A DNA stretch of 64,000 nucleotides from Thalassolituus sp006212115 (GCF_040372045.1 NZ_BAABWH010000001.1); one strand, 5' to 3'; shown: positions 52,231-62,035, counted from the stretch's first letter. Numbers and translations: made by a program. The notes: generated by a model from the sequence alone, not told the origin.

Positions 52231-52483
52231 GTCGCAATATAACAAGAACGGACAAAAAAAGAACAATCATTCAATTGGCGCGTAAAGACCAATAAAAAGT
52301 TATCCTTATTTTTGTTGATAAAACTATCCATAGCCCCCGGTTTATCTACTATTTCAGCCACAATGAGTCTTTTTCCGCCATTTCTGGATCGGTATGTTGC
52401 GCAAAATGACATTGTGTCGTGTACCACCACGGCGCACTCTGGCGGTACTCACCACTAATAACAAAGTAGTAGTTAAGCTCCAA

Positions 52484-53458
52484 ATGTATTCATTAAAACC
52501 TCACGCAGAGACCCTACAGGCTCTGCGACGGTTGATGCCTCAGAAGGAATTGCGTAAGTCAGCCCCAAAACTCTCTGCCACCGGAGAAGGACTCCAGGGC
52601 AGTACACCTGCACTTCTGCAGGTATTGAAAACCTTGGGAGACAGTGAGCTGTCGACCAAGCTTCCAGAGGTGTACCTGGAGTATGGCCAGATCCTGGCAA
52701 TGCAAAGTCAGGCACCTATTGGCAACCTACTGGAACTGTTCCAGTCGATGTGTGCACAGATCAGTACATCTGAGCGTCCGTTTGATCTGCACATTCTCGA
52801 CGACGGCCAGGTCAGTCACTGTGAATTTTTCTGGAAGAAAGACCCAACCCGTGTTCCTTCTCCAGAGCTATCGGAGCTGTTGCTGTCATACGGTTACACC
52901 ATTGGCAGTAACCTGCTGCAGGGCCTGACGGATCAACTGTCGGTGTTCCTGCCGTACAATGCACCAGAACACGCTGATGAATACGCCAAGTACGCACCGA
53001 TGAAGGTGACCTTTGGCGCGCCCTACTTTGCAGTGCGGTTGCCTTCACAATTTCTGACTCAGGCGCTGGTGATTCGTCCATCGAATTTTCAGCCCCAAGG
53101 CGTGCTTCGCCCAGCTCACATCATTGCCCAGAAGGCCTCAAACCTGCTGCGCGCCGACCTGGCCAATCCGCCTTCTCTGAACGAGCTGTCGGAAACCCTC
53201 GGCTTAACTGAACGTACATGCAAACGCCGACTTCAGGAAGCCGGGACGCATTACCAGCAATTACTCGCCGATATGCGCCTGGTGCAAGCAAGCTTCTGGC
53301 TCAGCCGTCGTATGTATAACGTCAGCCAGGTTGCCGAGCTGCTGGGTTACTCCAGCGTGGCCAACTTCTCGAAGGCCTACAAGAAGTGGAGCGGCTTCTC
53401 GCCAACCCACGCTAAACAAGGTCTGCCAATTCCGGACAACCGTCCTAACCCTGTCTGA
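52484..53458 (+). CDS. AraC-family transcriptional regulator
   Basis: A 324-residue regulator if started at ATG 52484; the frame is open upstream to 52394 and no ribosome site decides. The N-terminal 200 residues resemble the Arabinose_bd-like effector domain of OruR/ArgR-type AraC proteins (YLEYGQILAMQSQAPIGNLLELFQ in part). The C-terminal double helix-turn-helix is clear: PSLNELSETLGLTERTCKRRLQ and the signature VAELLGYSSVANFSKAYKKWSGFSP. Targets unknown. It is next to gcvTHP but separated from it by a terminator-like hairpin; a link is not shown. Confidence 0.9.
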   Translation: MYSLKPHAETLQALRRLMPQKELRKSAPKLSATGEGLQGSTPALLQVLKTLGDSELSTKLPEVYLEYGQILAMQSQAPIGNLLELFQSMCAQISTSERPFDLHILDDGQVSHCEFFWKKDPTRVPSPELSELLLSYGYTIGSNLLQGLTDQLSVFLPYNAPEHADEYAKYAPMKVTFGAPYFAVRLPSQFLTQALVIRPSNFQPQGVLRPAHIIAQKASNLLRADLANPPSLNELSETLGLTERTCKRRLQEAGTHYQQLLADMRLVQASFWLSRRMYNVSQVAELLGYSSVANFSKAYKKWSGFSPTHAKQGLPIPDNRPNPV

Positions 53459-53469
53459 CCTGACAGTCT

Positions 53470-53497
53470 GCAGCCCCTAAGTGCGCTTAGGGGCTGC
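53470..53497 (+). terminator. Hairpin terminator after the AraC-family gene
   Basis: GCAGCCCCTAAG / CTTAGGGGCTGC is a perfect 12-bp stem with the loop TGCG. The T run is poor (GTCTC), but the stem is strong and directly follows the gene. Confidence 0.65.
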
Positions 53498-53566
53498 GTC
53501 TCAGCCCCTCTGCCCGCTATTCTGATCTGCACCAGAATTTTGTGTGAACCCCTGCCACGAAAGCGC

Positions 53567-53572
53567 TATAAT
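53567..53572 (+). promoter_or_regulatory. -10 box for gcvTHP
   Basis: Consensus TATAAT, about 75 bases before the gcvT ATG. The -35 is weak (TGTGAA 18 bases upstream), suggesting an activator. The leader is too short for a tandem glycine riboswitch. Confidence 0.5.
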
Positions 53573-53644
53573 TGCCGCCTTTTTGTCGACCGAGGTCGGC
53601 ATCTCATCCTATGGCGTACGGCGCCTCAATGATCAGGATCGGAC

Positions 53645-54721
53645 ATGGGCAAAAAAACCCCTTTGTATGACAGCCACATTGAAGCCGGTGGCAAAATCGT
53701 AGACTTCGGTGGCTGGGACATGCCTATCCACTACGGTTCCCAAATCAAAGAACACAATGCTGTGCGTGAAGCCGCAGGCATGTTCGACGTTTCGCACATG
53801 ACGATCGTCGATGTGAGAGGCCCCGACGCCACCGCCTATTTGCAGGCGCTGCTGGCGAATGACGTCGCGAAACTGAAAGAAACCGGTAAAGCGCTCTACA
53901 CCGGGATGCTCAATCAGGACGGTGGTGTCATCGACGACCTGATTGTTTATCGCATGGACGGCTGGTACCGCACCGTCGTGAATTGTGCGACTCGTGAAAA
54001 AGATCTCGAATGGATGACAGCGCATACCAAAGGCTTCGACATCAGCCTGACCGAGCGCCCTGAATTAGCAATGATTGCGGTACAGGGCCCTGAAGCCATC
54101 GGCATGGTACAAAAAGTCCAGTCAGAAGCAGCCGAGCTGATCGATAGCCTGAAAGTATTCCAGGGGCTGGCGCATCACGGCTGGTTCTTCGCTCGCACAG
54201 GCTACACTGGCGAGGACGGACTCGAAATTATGGTGCCGCAGGAAAACGCTGCGGACTTCTGGACGCAACTTGTCGAAGCTGGTGTGCAGCCATGTGGACT
54301 GGGTGCACGGGACACACTGCGCCTTGAGGCCGGTATGAATCTGTACGGCAACGATATGGATGAATCCACCAGCCCTCTCGCGGCAGGTATGGGCTGGACC
54401 ATCGCCTGGGAGCCGACAGATCGTGACTTTATCGGACGCGCTGCCCTCGAGCAGGAAAAAGCCGCCGGTACGCCAATGAAACAGGTCGGTCTGGTACTGG
54501 AAACCCGCGGGGTTATGCGTTCACATCAGCGTGTCGTTGCTGGTTCTGGTGAAGGCGAAGTCACCTCGGGGACGTTCTCACCCACACTCCAGTGCTCCAT
54601 CGCCATCGCCCGCGTGCCGGCCGATACGGGTGACACTGCGCAGGTCGATCTGCGTGGCAAGCTAACCGATGTTTCCGTGATTAAACTGCCGTTCGTCCGC
54701 AACGGTAAAAAATTATTCTGA
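53645..54721 (+). CDS. gcvT: Aminomethyltransferase (glycine cleavage T protein)
   Basis: Takes the aminomethyl group from lipoyl-GcvH, releasing ammonia and making 5,10-methylene-tetrahydrofolate. It is 358 residues with KTPLYDSHIEAGGKIVDFGG at the N-terminus, MFDVSHMTIVDVRG, the folate-site TGYTGEDGLEIM and LEAGMNLYGNDMDE carrying the catalytic-site aspartate. First of three same-strand genes with short gaps (24 and 30 bases), clearly the gcvTHP operon. Confidence 0.97.
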   Translation: MGKKTPLYDSHIEAGGKIVDFGGWDMPIHYGSQIKEHNAVREAAGMFDVSHMTIVDVRGPDATAYLQALLANDVAKLKETGKALYTGMLNQDGGVIDDLIVYRMDGWYRTVVNCATREKDLEWMTAHTKGFDISLTERPELAMIAVQGPEAIGMVQKVQSEAAELIDSLKVFQGLAHHGWFFARTGYTGEDGLEIMVPQENAADFWTQLVEAGVQPCGLGARDTLRLEAGMNLYGNDMDESTSPLAAGMGWTIAWEPTDRDFIGRAALEQEKAAGTPMKQVGLVLETRGVMRSHQRVVAGSGEGEVTSGTFSPTLQCSIAIARVPADTGDTAQVDLRGKLTDVSVIKLPFVRNGKKLF

Positions 54722-54745
54722 TTATAAATACTTGGGAGAAACACT

Positions 54746-55129
54746 ATGAGCAATATTCCAGCCGACCTGAAATACGTCGCCTCACACGAATGGATCCGCG
54801 TTGAAGCGGACGGTACCGTGACCGTAGGCATCACTGATTTCGCCCAGGATCAGTTAGGCGATGTTGTCTTTGTTGAGTTGCCAGAAGTGGGCAGCACAGT
54901 TGCAGCAGACGACGATATTGCTGTGGTTGAATCGGTAAAAGCGGCATCTGACATTTACGCACCGCTGGCAGGCGAAATCATCGCCGTTAACGACGATCTG
55001 GCTGACGAGCCAGAAAAGGTCAACGAGGACCCATATGGAGAGGCGTGGTTCTTCAAAATGAAACTGGCTGATGCCGCTGACCTGGACGGTCTGCTTGATG
55101 CTGATGGTTACTCTGCCGTCTGCGAATAA
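54746..55129 (+). CDS. gcvH: Glycine cleavage H protein
   Basis: Lipoyl carrier that shuttles the aminomethyl intermediate between GcvP, GcvT and the lipoamide dehydrogenase. The 127-residue protein has the lipoylation site Lys65 in VVESVKAASDIYAPL and the family opening KYVASHEWIRVE. A GGGAG ribosome site precedes the ATG. Confidence 0.98.
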   Translation: MSNIPADLKYVASHEWIRVEADGTVTVGITDFAQDQLGDVVFVELPEVGSTVAADDDIAVVESVKAASDIYAPLAGEIIAVNDDLADEPEKVNEDPYGEAWFFKMKLADAADLDGLLDADGYSAVCE

Positions 55130-55159
55130 CAGTATTAATTTTCTTACTCAAGGTTACTC

Positions 55160-58075
55160 ATGAGCAATCCCTCTCTCAGACAACTGGAACAACGCGATAA
55201 CTTTGTCAGTCGCCATATTGCCTCGGACGGCGCAGGTTACGACAGCGCCGAGGAGTCAGCAATGCTCGACGCCATCGGTGCGGAATCTCTGGAATCACTG
55301 ACCAGTGAAATCGTTCCCGAGGACATCCTACGTCCCGCGTTCCTGTCATTGGGAGAGGCGATGCCTGAAGCGCAGGCTCTGGCCCGCCTGAAAGCCATCG
55401 CGAGCAAGAACAAGGTATTTAAGAGCTACATCGGCCTTGGCTATCACGATGTCATCATGCCGCCTGTGATTCTGCGTAATGTGCTGGAGAATCCGGGCTG
55501 GTACACAGCTTACACGCCTTATCAGCCCGAAATTGCGCAAGGTCGCTTGGAAGCGCTGTTGAATTTCCAACAGATGGTCATCGACTTCACCGGGATGGAA
55601 CTGGCGAATGCCTCGCTCCTGGACGAAGGAACCGCCGCGGCAGAAGCTATGGCCATGACCAAACGCTCGGTAAAGAAGAATAAGTCGAACACCTTCTATC
55701 TCGACGAAAACTGCCTGCCTCAGACTATCGACGTCGTCAAAACACGCGCCGAAGCATTTGGCTGGGAAGTGTTGGTTGGCCCAGCCTCCGCTGCTGCCGA
55801 CCACGATGTGTTCGGTGCTCTGTTCCAGTACCCCGGACGTCAGGGCGAAGTTACCGACTTCACGGATGTGATTGCTGCTCTTCACGAAAAGAACGCACTC
55901 GCCGCAGTTGCCAGTGATCTGATGGCTCTGGTGAAACTCAAAGCGCCGGGCGAAATGGGCGCAGACATTGTTCTGGGTAATGCGCAGCATTTTGGCGTAC
56001 CGATGGGCTTTGGTGGTCCTCACGCGGCCTTCTTTGCAACACGTGACGCGTATAAGCGTTCGATTCCCGGCCGTATCATTGGCGTATCGATCGACGCTCA
56101 GGGCAATCAGGCGCTGCGTATGGCGCTACAGACTCGTGAGCAACATATCCGCCGAGAAAAGGCCAACTCAAACATCTGTACTGCACAGGTACTGCTGGCC
56201 AACCTGAGCTCATTTTATGCCGTGTATCACGGTCCTCAGGGACTGAAGACCATTGCTAGCCGCATCCATCGCCTGACGGATATTCTGGCATTGGGCCTCG
56301 CTGACAAAGGCGTTGATTTCGTTAACACCACTTGGTTCGACACACTGACTCTACGTGTTTCTGACCGCACTGCGCTACTGCAACGCGCCGAGCAAGCTGG
56401 CATCAACCTGCGTAACGATGCCGAACTCGGACTGGGTACTGACACGCTCGGTGTCACGCTGGGTGAGAAAACAACCGCAGGCGACATCATCGAATTATTC
56501 GATGTCATCCTTGGTGAAGGTCATGGTCTCGATGTTTATGATTTGGATGCGCGCATTGTCGACGCCGACGCGCCAAGCATTCCTGAGTCAGTACAACGTC
56601 ACTCACCATTCCTTGAGCACCCGACGTTCAACCGCTACCACACCGAGCATGAAATGCTGCGCTATATGAAGCGCCTCGAGAGCAAAGACCTAGCAATGAA
56701 TCACTCGATGATCACGCTGGGCTCATGCACCATGAAGCTGAACGCCACGACGGAGATGATTCCGGTCACCTGGCCAGAATTCTCGAACATTCACCCGTTC
56801 GCTCCCAAGTCGCAAACACCGGGTTATGAGCAACTGGTCGCCGAGCTGGACGGCTACCTGCGTGATATCACAGGCTTCGATGCCATCTGCATGCAGCCAA
56901 ACTCCGGCGCTCAGGGCGAGTACGCTGGCCTGCTGGCGATTAAGAAGTATCACGAAAGCCGCGGTGAAGGTCACCGTAACGTCTGTCTCATCCCGCGCTC
57001 GGCCCACGGTACGAATCCAGCCTCTGCACAGATGGCGTCCATGCGTGTTGTTGTCACCGAGTGCGATGAGCAGGGCAACGTCGATTTTGATGATCTCAAA
57101 CAGAAAGCAGAAGAACTGTCTGACCAGCTGTCCTGCCTGATGCTGACTTACCCGTCGACGCACGGTGTCTACGAAAAAGGCGTGAAAGATATCTGTGCTC
57201 TGATCCACCAGCACGGTGGCCAGGTTTACATGGATGGCGCGAACCTGAACGCACAGGTTGGCGTGACTCAGCCCGCCTTCATTGGTGCCGATGTGTCACA
57301 CATGAACCTTCATAAGACCTTCGCTATCCCACACGGTGGCGGTGGTCCGGGTATGGGCCCAATTGGTGTAGCAGCACACCTTGCCCCCTTTGTCGCAAAC
57401 CATACTGTTCGCCCAATTGAGGATGCATCAAAAGGGAATGGTGCCGTGTCGTCAGCGCCCTATGGCTCTGCCAGTATCCTTACCATCAGCTGGATGTACA
57501 TCACTCTGATGGGCAGCGAAGGTTTGCGTACTGCAACCCAGAATGCGCTTTTGAAAGCCAACTATCTGGCCAAGCGTTTGTCCGGACATTACCCAATTCT
57601 GTATTCAGGCCTGAATGCGCGCGTCGCGCATGAGTGCATCGTCGACCTGCGTCCGATCAAAGCCGAAACCGGCGTGACGGAAGTAGACATCGCGAAGCGC
57701 TTGATGGACTACGGCTTCCACGCACCGACTATGTCGTTCCCTGTTGCTGGCACTTTTATGATTGAGCCAACAGAGTCCGAGAGTAAGGCCGAGATTGATC
57801 GTTTCGCAGACGCCATGATTGCGATCAAAGGTGAAATCGAAGCCATTCAGCGCGGTGAACTGGATGCTGAAAGCAACCCGCTCAAGCATGCACCTCATAC
57901 TGCACTGGTCGTCACAGGTGAATGGGACCGCCCATACACTCGTGCGCAGGCAGCGTATCCGACGCAGGACCTGGGCGCGCACAAGTTCTGGCCTACCGTG
58001 GGTCGCATTGATGACGTCTACGGCGACCGCAACCTGATCTGCTCTTGTCCAGCGATCGAGAACTACGAAGACTAA
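55160..58075 (+). CDS. gcvP: Glycine dehydrogenase (decarboxylating), P protein
   Basis: PLP enzyme that decarboxylates glycine and loads the aminomethyl group onto GcvH. At 971 residues it is the single-chain form (fused alpha and beta halves). The PLP lysine is Lys719 in HMNLHKTFAIPHGGGGPG. FVSRHIASD opens the protein, GLGYHDVIMPPVILRN is near 92, and HSMITLGSCTMKLNATTEM lies near 515. A bidirectional terminator follows. Confidence 0.98.
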   Translation: MSNPSLRQLEQRDNFVSRHIASDGAGYDSAEESAMLDAIGAESLESLTSEIVPEDILRPAFLSLGEAMPEAQALARLKAIASKNKVFKSYIGLGYHDVIMPPVILRNVLENPGWYTAYTPYQPEIAQGRLEALLNFQQMVIDFTGMELANASLLDEGTAAAEAMAMTKRSVKKNKSNTFYLDENCLPQTIDVVKTRAEAFGWEVLVGPASAAADHDVFGALFQYPGRQGEVTDFTDVIAALHEKNALAAVASDLMALVKLKAPGEMGADIVLGNAQHFGVPMGFGGPHAAFFATRDAYKRSIPGRIIGVSIDAQGNQALRMALQTREQHIRREKANSNICTAQVLLANLSSFYAVYHGPQGLKTIASRIHRLTDILALGLADKGVDFVNTTWFDTLTLRVSDRTALLQRAEQAGINLRNDAELGLGTDTLGVTLGEKTTAGDIIELFDVILGEGHGLDVYDLDARIVDADAPSIPESVQRHSPFLEHPTFNRYHTEHEMLRYMKRLESKDLAMNHSMITLGSCTMKLNATTEMIPVTWPEFSNIHPFAPKSQTPGYEQLVAELDGYLRDITGFDAICMQPNSGAQGEYAGLLAIKKYHESRGEGHRNVCLIPRSAHGTNPASAQMASMRVVVTECDEQGNVDFDDLKQKAEELSDQLSCLMLTYPSTHGVYEKGVKDICALIHQHGGQVYMDGANLNAQVGVTQPAFIGADVSHMNLHKTFAIPHGGGGPGMGPIGVAAHLAPFVANHTVRPIEDASKGNGAVSSAPYGSASILTISWMYITLMGSEGLRTATQNALLKANYLAKRLSGHYPILYSGLNARVAHECIVDLRPIKAETGVTEVDIAKRLMDYGFHAPTMSFPVAGTFMIEPTESESKAEIDRFADAMIAIKGEIEAIQRGELDAESNPLKHAPHTALVVTGEWDRPYTRAQAAYPTQDLGAHKFWPTVGRIDDVYGDRNLICSCPAIENYED

Positions 58076-58096
58076 GTCTTCCTCGACTCGGTAACG

Positions 58097-58123
58097 AAAA
58101 AGCCCGCAGAATGCGGGCTTTTT
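58097..58123. terminator. Bidirectional terminator between gcvP and the GGDEF-EAL gene
   Basis: AAAAAGCCCGC / GCGGGCTTTTT with a 5-base loop. A-run on one side and T-run on the other let it serve both convergent genes. Confidence 0.92.
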
Positions 58124-58142
58124 CATTTGTGCATAACGCGCT

Positions 58143-60827
58143 TCAACTGTCTTTCAATCGAAACTTATCCTGATTATCAACCGCCATAGACAGATGGCGG
58201 CGGCGCATCGTAAAAGGATGCTGAGAATGGCTTTGCAGCCACTCACCGAGCTTGCGGCTATCAATAGGTCGCGAGAAGAAGAATCCTTGAATCTCTTCCC
58301 CACCCAGCTCAAGGACTTTGTCGAGATCATTGCGGCTTTCTACGCCTTCAACAATAACGGATAACTTCAGACCGTGTGCCAGAGAGACAATACTGGAAAA
58401 CAAACCCTCGCCGCCGTTTCTCAAACCAGCGACAAAGGACTGATCGATTTTAAGCGTATCGAGCGGGAAGTCGCGCAGGTAGCTGATTGAGGAGTAACCG
58501 GTTCCAAAGTCGTCGATGGATATCTTCACACCCATATCACGCAGAGTCCCCAACACTTGACGAATGTGCATCACGTCACCAGCAAACACAGACTCGGTCA
58601 ACTCAAGCTCTAGACGCGACGCTGGCATTCCCACGCTCGCGAGAATGGTGGCAACGTCATCAATAAAATCCTGCTGGCGCAACTGCATCACCGAGATATT
58701 TACGGCAACCCGCAGGTCACTGTCTGGTGTTTCACGCATCAGGGTTTCACACGCCTTACGCAAGATGTTGCGTCCCATCGCGGGCATCAGGCCAGACTCT
58801 TCAGCTAGCGGGATAAAGGTTCCCGGACTGATCTCCACATCTCTGACCGTATCGCGCCAGCGAGCCAATGCCTCGAAGCCGGTTAACTCGCCGCTCTCGA
58901 CCGAAACAAAAGGCTGCATCGCTATGTTGATCTGATCATGCTCAATCGCGTGGCCCAGTGCCTGCACCAACTGCAGTCGCTCTACCGCTTCATAGCCCCA
59001 CTGCTCGTTGTAAACGGACACCCCGGTTTTATAAGACTTAGCCCGATAGACAGCGATATCGGCGTGTTCAAGTAGCTGTTCAGCCGTTTTACCGTGTTCA
59101 GGACAGAGAGCGACACCAACGCTCGCACCAAGCGATACAGGGCCACTCTCGAGCTCGATAGGACGTTTCAGATCGTTCACCAGCCCAATTGCAAATGCTT
59201 CCGCATCACGAGCTGACACCTCTCTTCGCTCGAGAATCACAAACTCATCACCACCCCAGCGGGCACAGATCACCTCGTCAGAGCAGGCCTCGGACAGCCG
59301 ATCTGCAATCGCCTTCAGGACCCCGTCACCGGCAAGATGACCCAATCCATCGTTAATTTCCTTAAAGCGGTCGAGATCGAGCAGGTAAACCGCAAAGCCA
59401 CCGCTCTCTTCTTCCTGCTCCTGCAGCGCATCACTCACCATACGGGAAAAGTAATAGCGGTTGCCTAACCCAGTGAGCATATCGTGAGTAGCCTGATAAT
59501 TGAGCTCTTCTGTACGCTCTTCGATTTGCTGCTCAAGATTAGAGTTCACTTCGGTCAGTCGTTCTCGCGCATCCGTCAGCTCGCCGTTGAGCACCTTCAT
59601 TTCTTTTGCTCTGAACTCAGTCAGTTGCTGCAGTAGCTTGCCTCTCTGCGACTGCACGGCCGAGCGATGAATATTCTCAACGATGATCAGCATACTGATG
59701 GATGCCAGCATCCCCAGCGATACCATGGACCAGACTTCTTCCTTCGAGAACAGAATCAATACGGGCGGCACCAGACACATGGCGCTGTTGAGATAAAGAA
59801 GCAGTCGGTCACTGGTAATCCCAACGGTACTGATCACGGCAACCACGATGAACATGCCGCTGACCACGCCCAGACTAAAACCAGTCATAATGTCGTGGAA
59901 CAGCACCAACAGCGCATACCAGGACAATTGGTTAACGACGATTCCAAGACCAAACAGAATGCGCCAGTCGCGCAACCGCAAGCGCTTGGGATTGTCGACG
60001 TGAGCGATAAACCCAGCCGTTCTCAGAGTCTGTACGGACAGATACGCCAGCAGCCAGCTCCAAAGCATCCCCTCTGACTGTTCAGCACCGAGTGTCACCA
60101 CCAGAAAGAAAGCAGCCACGGCCTGCATCATGACAGCAGGCGTCGAATTCGAGTGAATGGAATACACCAGGCGTCGTTTGAAGCCCTCTTCGGACATATC
60201 CGGCTCAACCGCCACGACACGCGCCTTACGCGCACGGAACGCGGACATATCCTTGCGGTATAGCCAGGTGTAAGTACCAAACTCCATAAACAGCAAAGCA
60301 ATACCGCACAGCCCGAACGCAATCACGGACTCGTCCCCCAACATCGTCAGCTGCACGGATAAGGGCAACAGGTTGAAGGCCATCAGAGCCATCCCCTGTC
60401 GCGGGAACAGAGAGAAGGGCAAGCAATGGGCGTACACAACCACGATGAAAATCGACACGGCTATCAGGCGAGTTTGAGAATCGAGCGTCGGCAGAATATC
60501 TATCGCAACCAGATTCCAGGCCGATATGATGGCCACAATCATATAGGTGAGATGGCGACGGTCCTGTTCTGGCTGACGATCTTCAGGTTTCTTCTGGATA
60601 TAGCGGTAGGCGTAGACCGCCGGCACGAGATAAAACAGCAGCAAGGCGCTGGTGAGTTCCCAGTACGGCCAGCCCGTGCGCGCAGTGACCATCGACAGCG
60701 CAGCAGAGCTGAACAACAGACCAACAAGCACAGCGCCACAGCTGCGTTTCATTAGTGCGAGTGTTCTCTCTTCGATAAATTCGGAGCTTCCAGAGAGACT
60801 GCTCGGATAGAAGTTTGGCGTTGCCAT
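58143..60827 (-). CDS. Membrane GGDEF-EAL cyclic-di-GMP protein
   Basis: An 894-residue inner-membrane protein. The N-terminal ~395 residues hold about 12 hydrophobic segments in two blocks (about 28-195 and 225-395) with a cytosolic loop between them. A coiled-coil linker (about 400-440, EQQIEERTEELNYQ) leads to a GGDEF domain with an intact ARWGGDEFVIL near 515-525, then an EAL domain with GFEALARW near 650, ELTES and DDFGTGYSSISYLRDFPLD. Both catalytic signatures are kept, so synthesis, hydrolysis or both are possible. Ligand sensed by the membrane part is unknown. ATG 60827; convergent to gcvP. Confidence 0.93.
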   Translation of the reverse strand: MATPNFYPSSLSGSSEFIEERTLALMKRSCGAVLVGLLFSSAALSMVTARTGWPYWELTSALLLFYLVPAVYAYRYIQKKPEDRQPEQDRRHLTYMIVAIISAWNLVAIDILPTLDSQTRLIAVSIFIVVVYAHCLPFSLFPRQGMALMAFNLLPLSVQLTMLGDESVIAFGLCGIALLFMEFGTYTWLYRKDMSAFRARKARVVAVEPDMSEEGFKRRLVYSIHSNSTPAVMMQAVAAFFLVVTLGAEQSEGMLWSWLLAYLSVQTLRTAGFIAHVDNPKRLRLRDWRILFGLGIVVNQLSWYALLVLFHDIMTGFSLGVVSGMFIVVAVISTVGITSDRLLLYLNSAMCLVPPVLILFSKEEVWSMVSLGMLASISMLIIVENIHRSAVQSQRGKLLQQLTEFRAKEMKVLNGELTDARERLTEVNSNLEQQIEERTEELNYQATHDMLTGLGNRYYFSRMVSDALQEQEEESGGFAVYLLDLDRFKEINDGLGHLAGDGVLKAIADRLSEACSDEVICARWGGDEFVILERREVSARDAEAFAIGLVNDLKRPIELESGPVSLGASVGVALCPEHGKTAEQLLEHADIAVYRAKSYKTGVSVYNEQWGYEAVERLQLVQALGHAIEHDQINIAMQPFVSVESGELTGFEALARWRDTVRDVEISPGTFIPLAEESGLMPAMGRNILRKACETLMRETPDSDLRVAVNISVMQLRQQDFIDDVATILASVGMPASRLELELTESVFAGDVMHIRQVLGTLRDMGVKISIDDFGTGYSSISYLRDFPLDTLKIDQSFVAGLRNGGEGLFSSIVSLAHGLKLSVIVEGVESRNDLDKVLELGGEEIQGFFFSRPIDSRKLGEWLQSHSQHPFTMRRRHLSMAVDNQDKFRLKDS

Positions 60828-61058
60828 GATCTGTGACCTGCATGAACGGGCTTATTATTTTTTTGCTCACTATCAACAGTCGCTGGAACGCGGACTGTCG
60901 ATGTCGTGTTGCCATATTGTCAGTAAAAGATACTCCATCCACTGTGATCTGCTTAACACTTGTTCGTTTTTTTAATTCATCTTTACGTTCAGCACGCGTG
61001 AATACTGTCCAACCTGTCACCCATTGAAGAATTAATCGCAAATACGACTACAATAGAC

Positions 61059-61088
61059 TTGCATGTGCAAACAATTCGTATTTATAAT
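61059..61088 (+). promoter_or_regulatory. Sigma-70 promoter for bfd
   Basis: TTGCAT (61059-61064), 18-base spacer, TATAAT (61083-61088), ending 34 bases before the bfd ATG. No clear Fur box was seen. Confidence 0.55.
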
Positions 61089-61122
61089 CTGCACCCTACT
61101 ATCATCTAGTGAGACAAAGACA

Positions 61123-61323
61123 ATGTATGTATGTATCTGCAAGGGAGTGACTGACCGTGACATCATCGCCGCTGCCGAACAAGGTGCGACACGCATGAGT
61201 CAGTTGAAAGAATGCACCGGTCTTGCTAGCCAATGTGGCAAATGTGCGGGGGATGCTAAAGCCATCTTCAAAGAAGCAAAGCAGACTGCAGCCCAGATGA
61301 GTCATCTTTTCTCCGCAGCTTGA
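61123..61323 (+). CDS. bfd: Bacterioferritin-associated ferredoxin
   Basis: A 66-residue [2Fe-2S] protein that donates electrons to bacterioferritin haem to release stored iron. The four cluster ligands are Cys4, Cys6, Cys38 and Cys41 (MYVCICKGVTDRDI and SQCGKCAGD). Start ATG 61123; the frame is open further upstream but the family starts here and a promoter sits at 61059-61088. It lies 192 bases before bfr on the same strand, each with its own promoter candidate. Confidence 0.96.
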   Translation: MYVCICKGVTDRDIIAAAEQGATRMSQLKECTGLASQCGKCAGDAKAIFKEAKQTAAQMSHLFSAA

Positions 61324-61453
61324 TTGAATGCTTTCGATTTGCACTTTTACACCCAGTAATACCTTAACAATTCTCATTTTTGCCGTTTTTCAGCGCTGGA
61401 AACGGAATCGTTTTCAGTCCCCCACTTTTTTTACCTGAATTCGCTGAAAGCCT

Positions 61454-61483
61454 TTGACGACGGCCTTTCGGACTCTTCACAAT
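61454..61483 (+). promoter_or_regulatory. Possible promoter for bfr
   Basis: TTGACG (61454-61459), 18-base spacer, CACAAT (61478-61483), ending about 32 bases before the ATG. Confidence 0.4.
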
Positions 61484-61515
61484 GAAGGGTAAATCACCGA
61501 TAAGAGAGTCCGACG

Positions 61516-61995
61516 ATGAAAGGCGACGCAAAAGTAATCGAACACCTGAACGCTGTTCTGGCGAATGAACTGGTCGCAATCAACCAATACTTTTTGCATG
61601 CACGCATGTACAAAGATTGGGGCCTGAAGAAAATTGCCGACCATGAGTACCACGAGTCGATTGACGAAATGAAGCACGCTGATGTGCTGATTGAGCGTAT
61701 TCTCTTTCTGGAAGGCCTGCCTAACCTACAGGATCTCGGGCGTCTGATGATTGGCGAGAATACCAAAGAGATGATCGAGTGCGATCTGCGACTTGAGCTG
61801 CGCGCCGTGCCAGACCTGAAAGATGCGATTGCCTACTGTGAAGAAGTCAAAGACTACGTCACCCGCGATATGCTCAACAAAATTCTGGAATCAGAAGAAG
61901 AGCACATCGACTGGCTGGAAACCCAGCTGGGCCTGATCGAGAAGATGGGCATAGAGCGCTACCAGCAAGCTCAGCTCGAAGAAGACGAGCACTGA
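61516..61995 (+). CDS. bfr: Bacterioferritin
   Basis: Haem-containing 24-mer iron store with ferroxidase activity. The 159 residues retain every ferroxidase ligand at E. coli numbering: Glu18, Glu51, His54, Glu94, Glu127 and His130. The haem ligand Met52 is present, so this is a haem-binding type. The N-terminus MKGDAKVIEHLN is typical. A terminator follows the stop. Confidence 0.98.
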   Translation: MKGDAKVIEHLNAVLANELVAINQYFLHARMYKDWGLKKIADHEYHESIDEMKHADVLIERILFLEGLPNLQDLGRLMIGENTKEMIECDLRLELRAVPDLKDAIAYCEEVKDYVTRDMLNKILESEEEHIDWLETQLGLIEKMGIERYQQAQLEEDEH

Positions 61996-62035
61996 TCACC
62001 TGCCTGTCGGTCCTTCGGATCGACGCATCAGCACT

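Noticed and set aside
53573..53644. Glycine riboswitch before gcvT
   Set aside because: Only about 70 leader bases, no tandem aptamer-like helices.
61063..61122. Longer start for bfd
   Set aside because: It would place the promoter -10 inside the coding region and add residues absent from the family.
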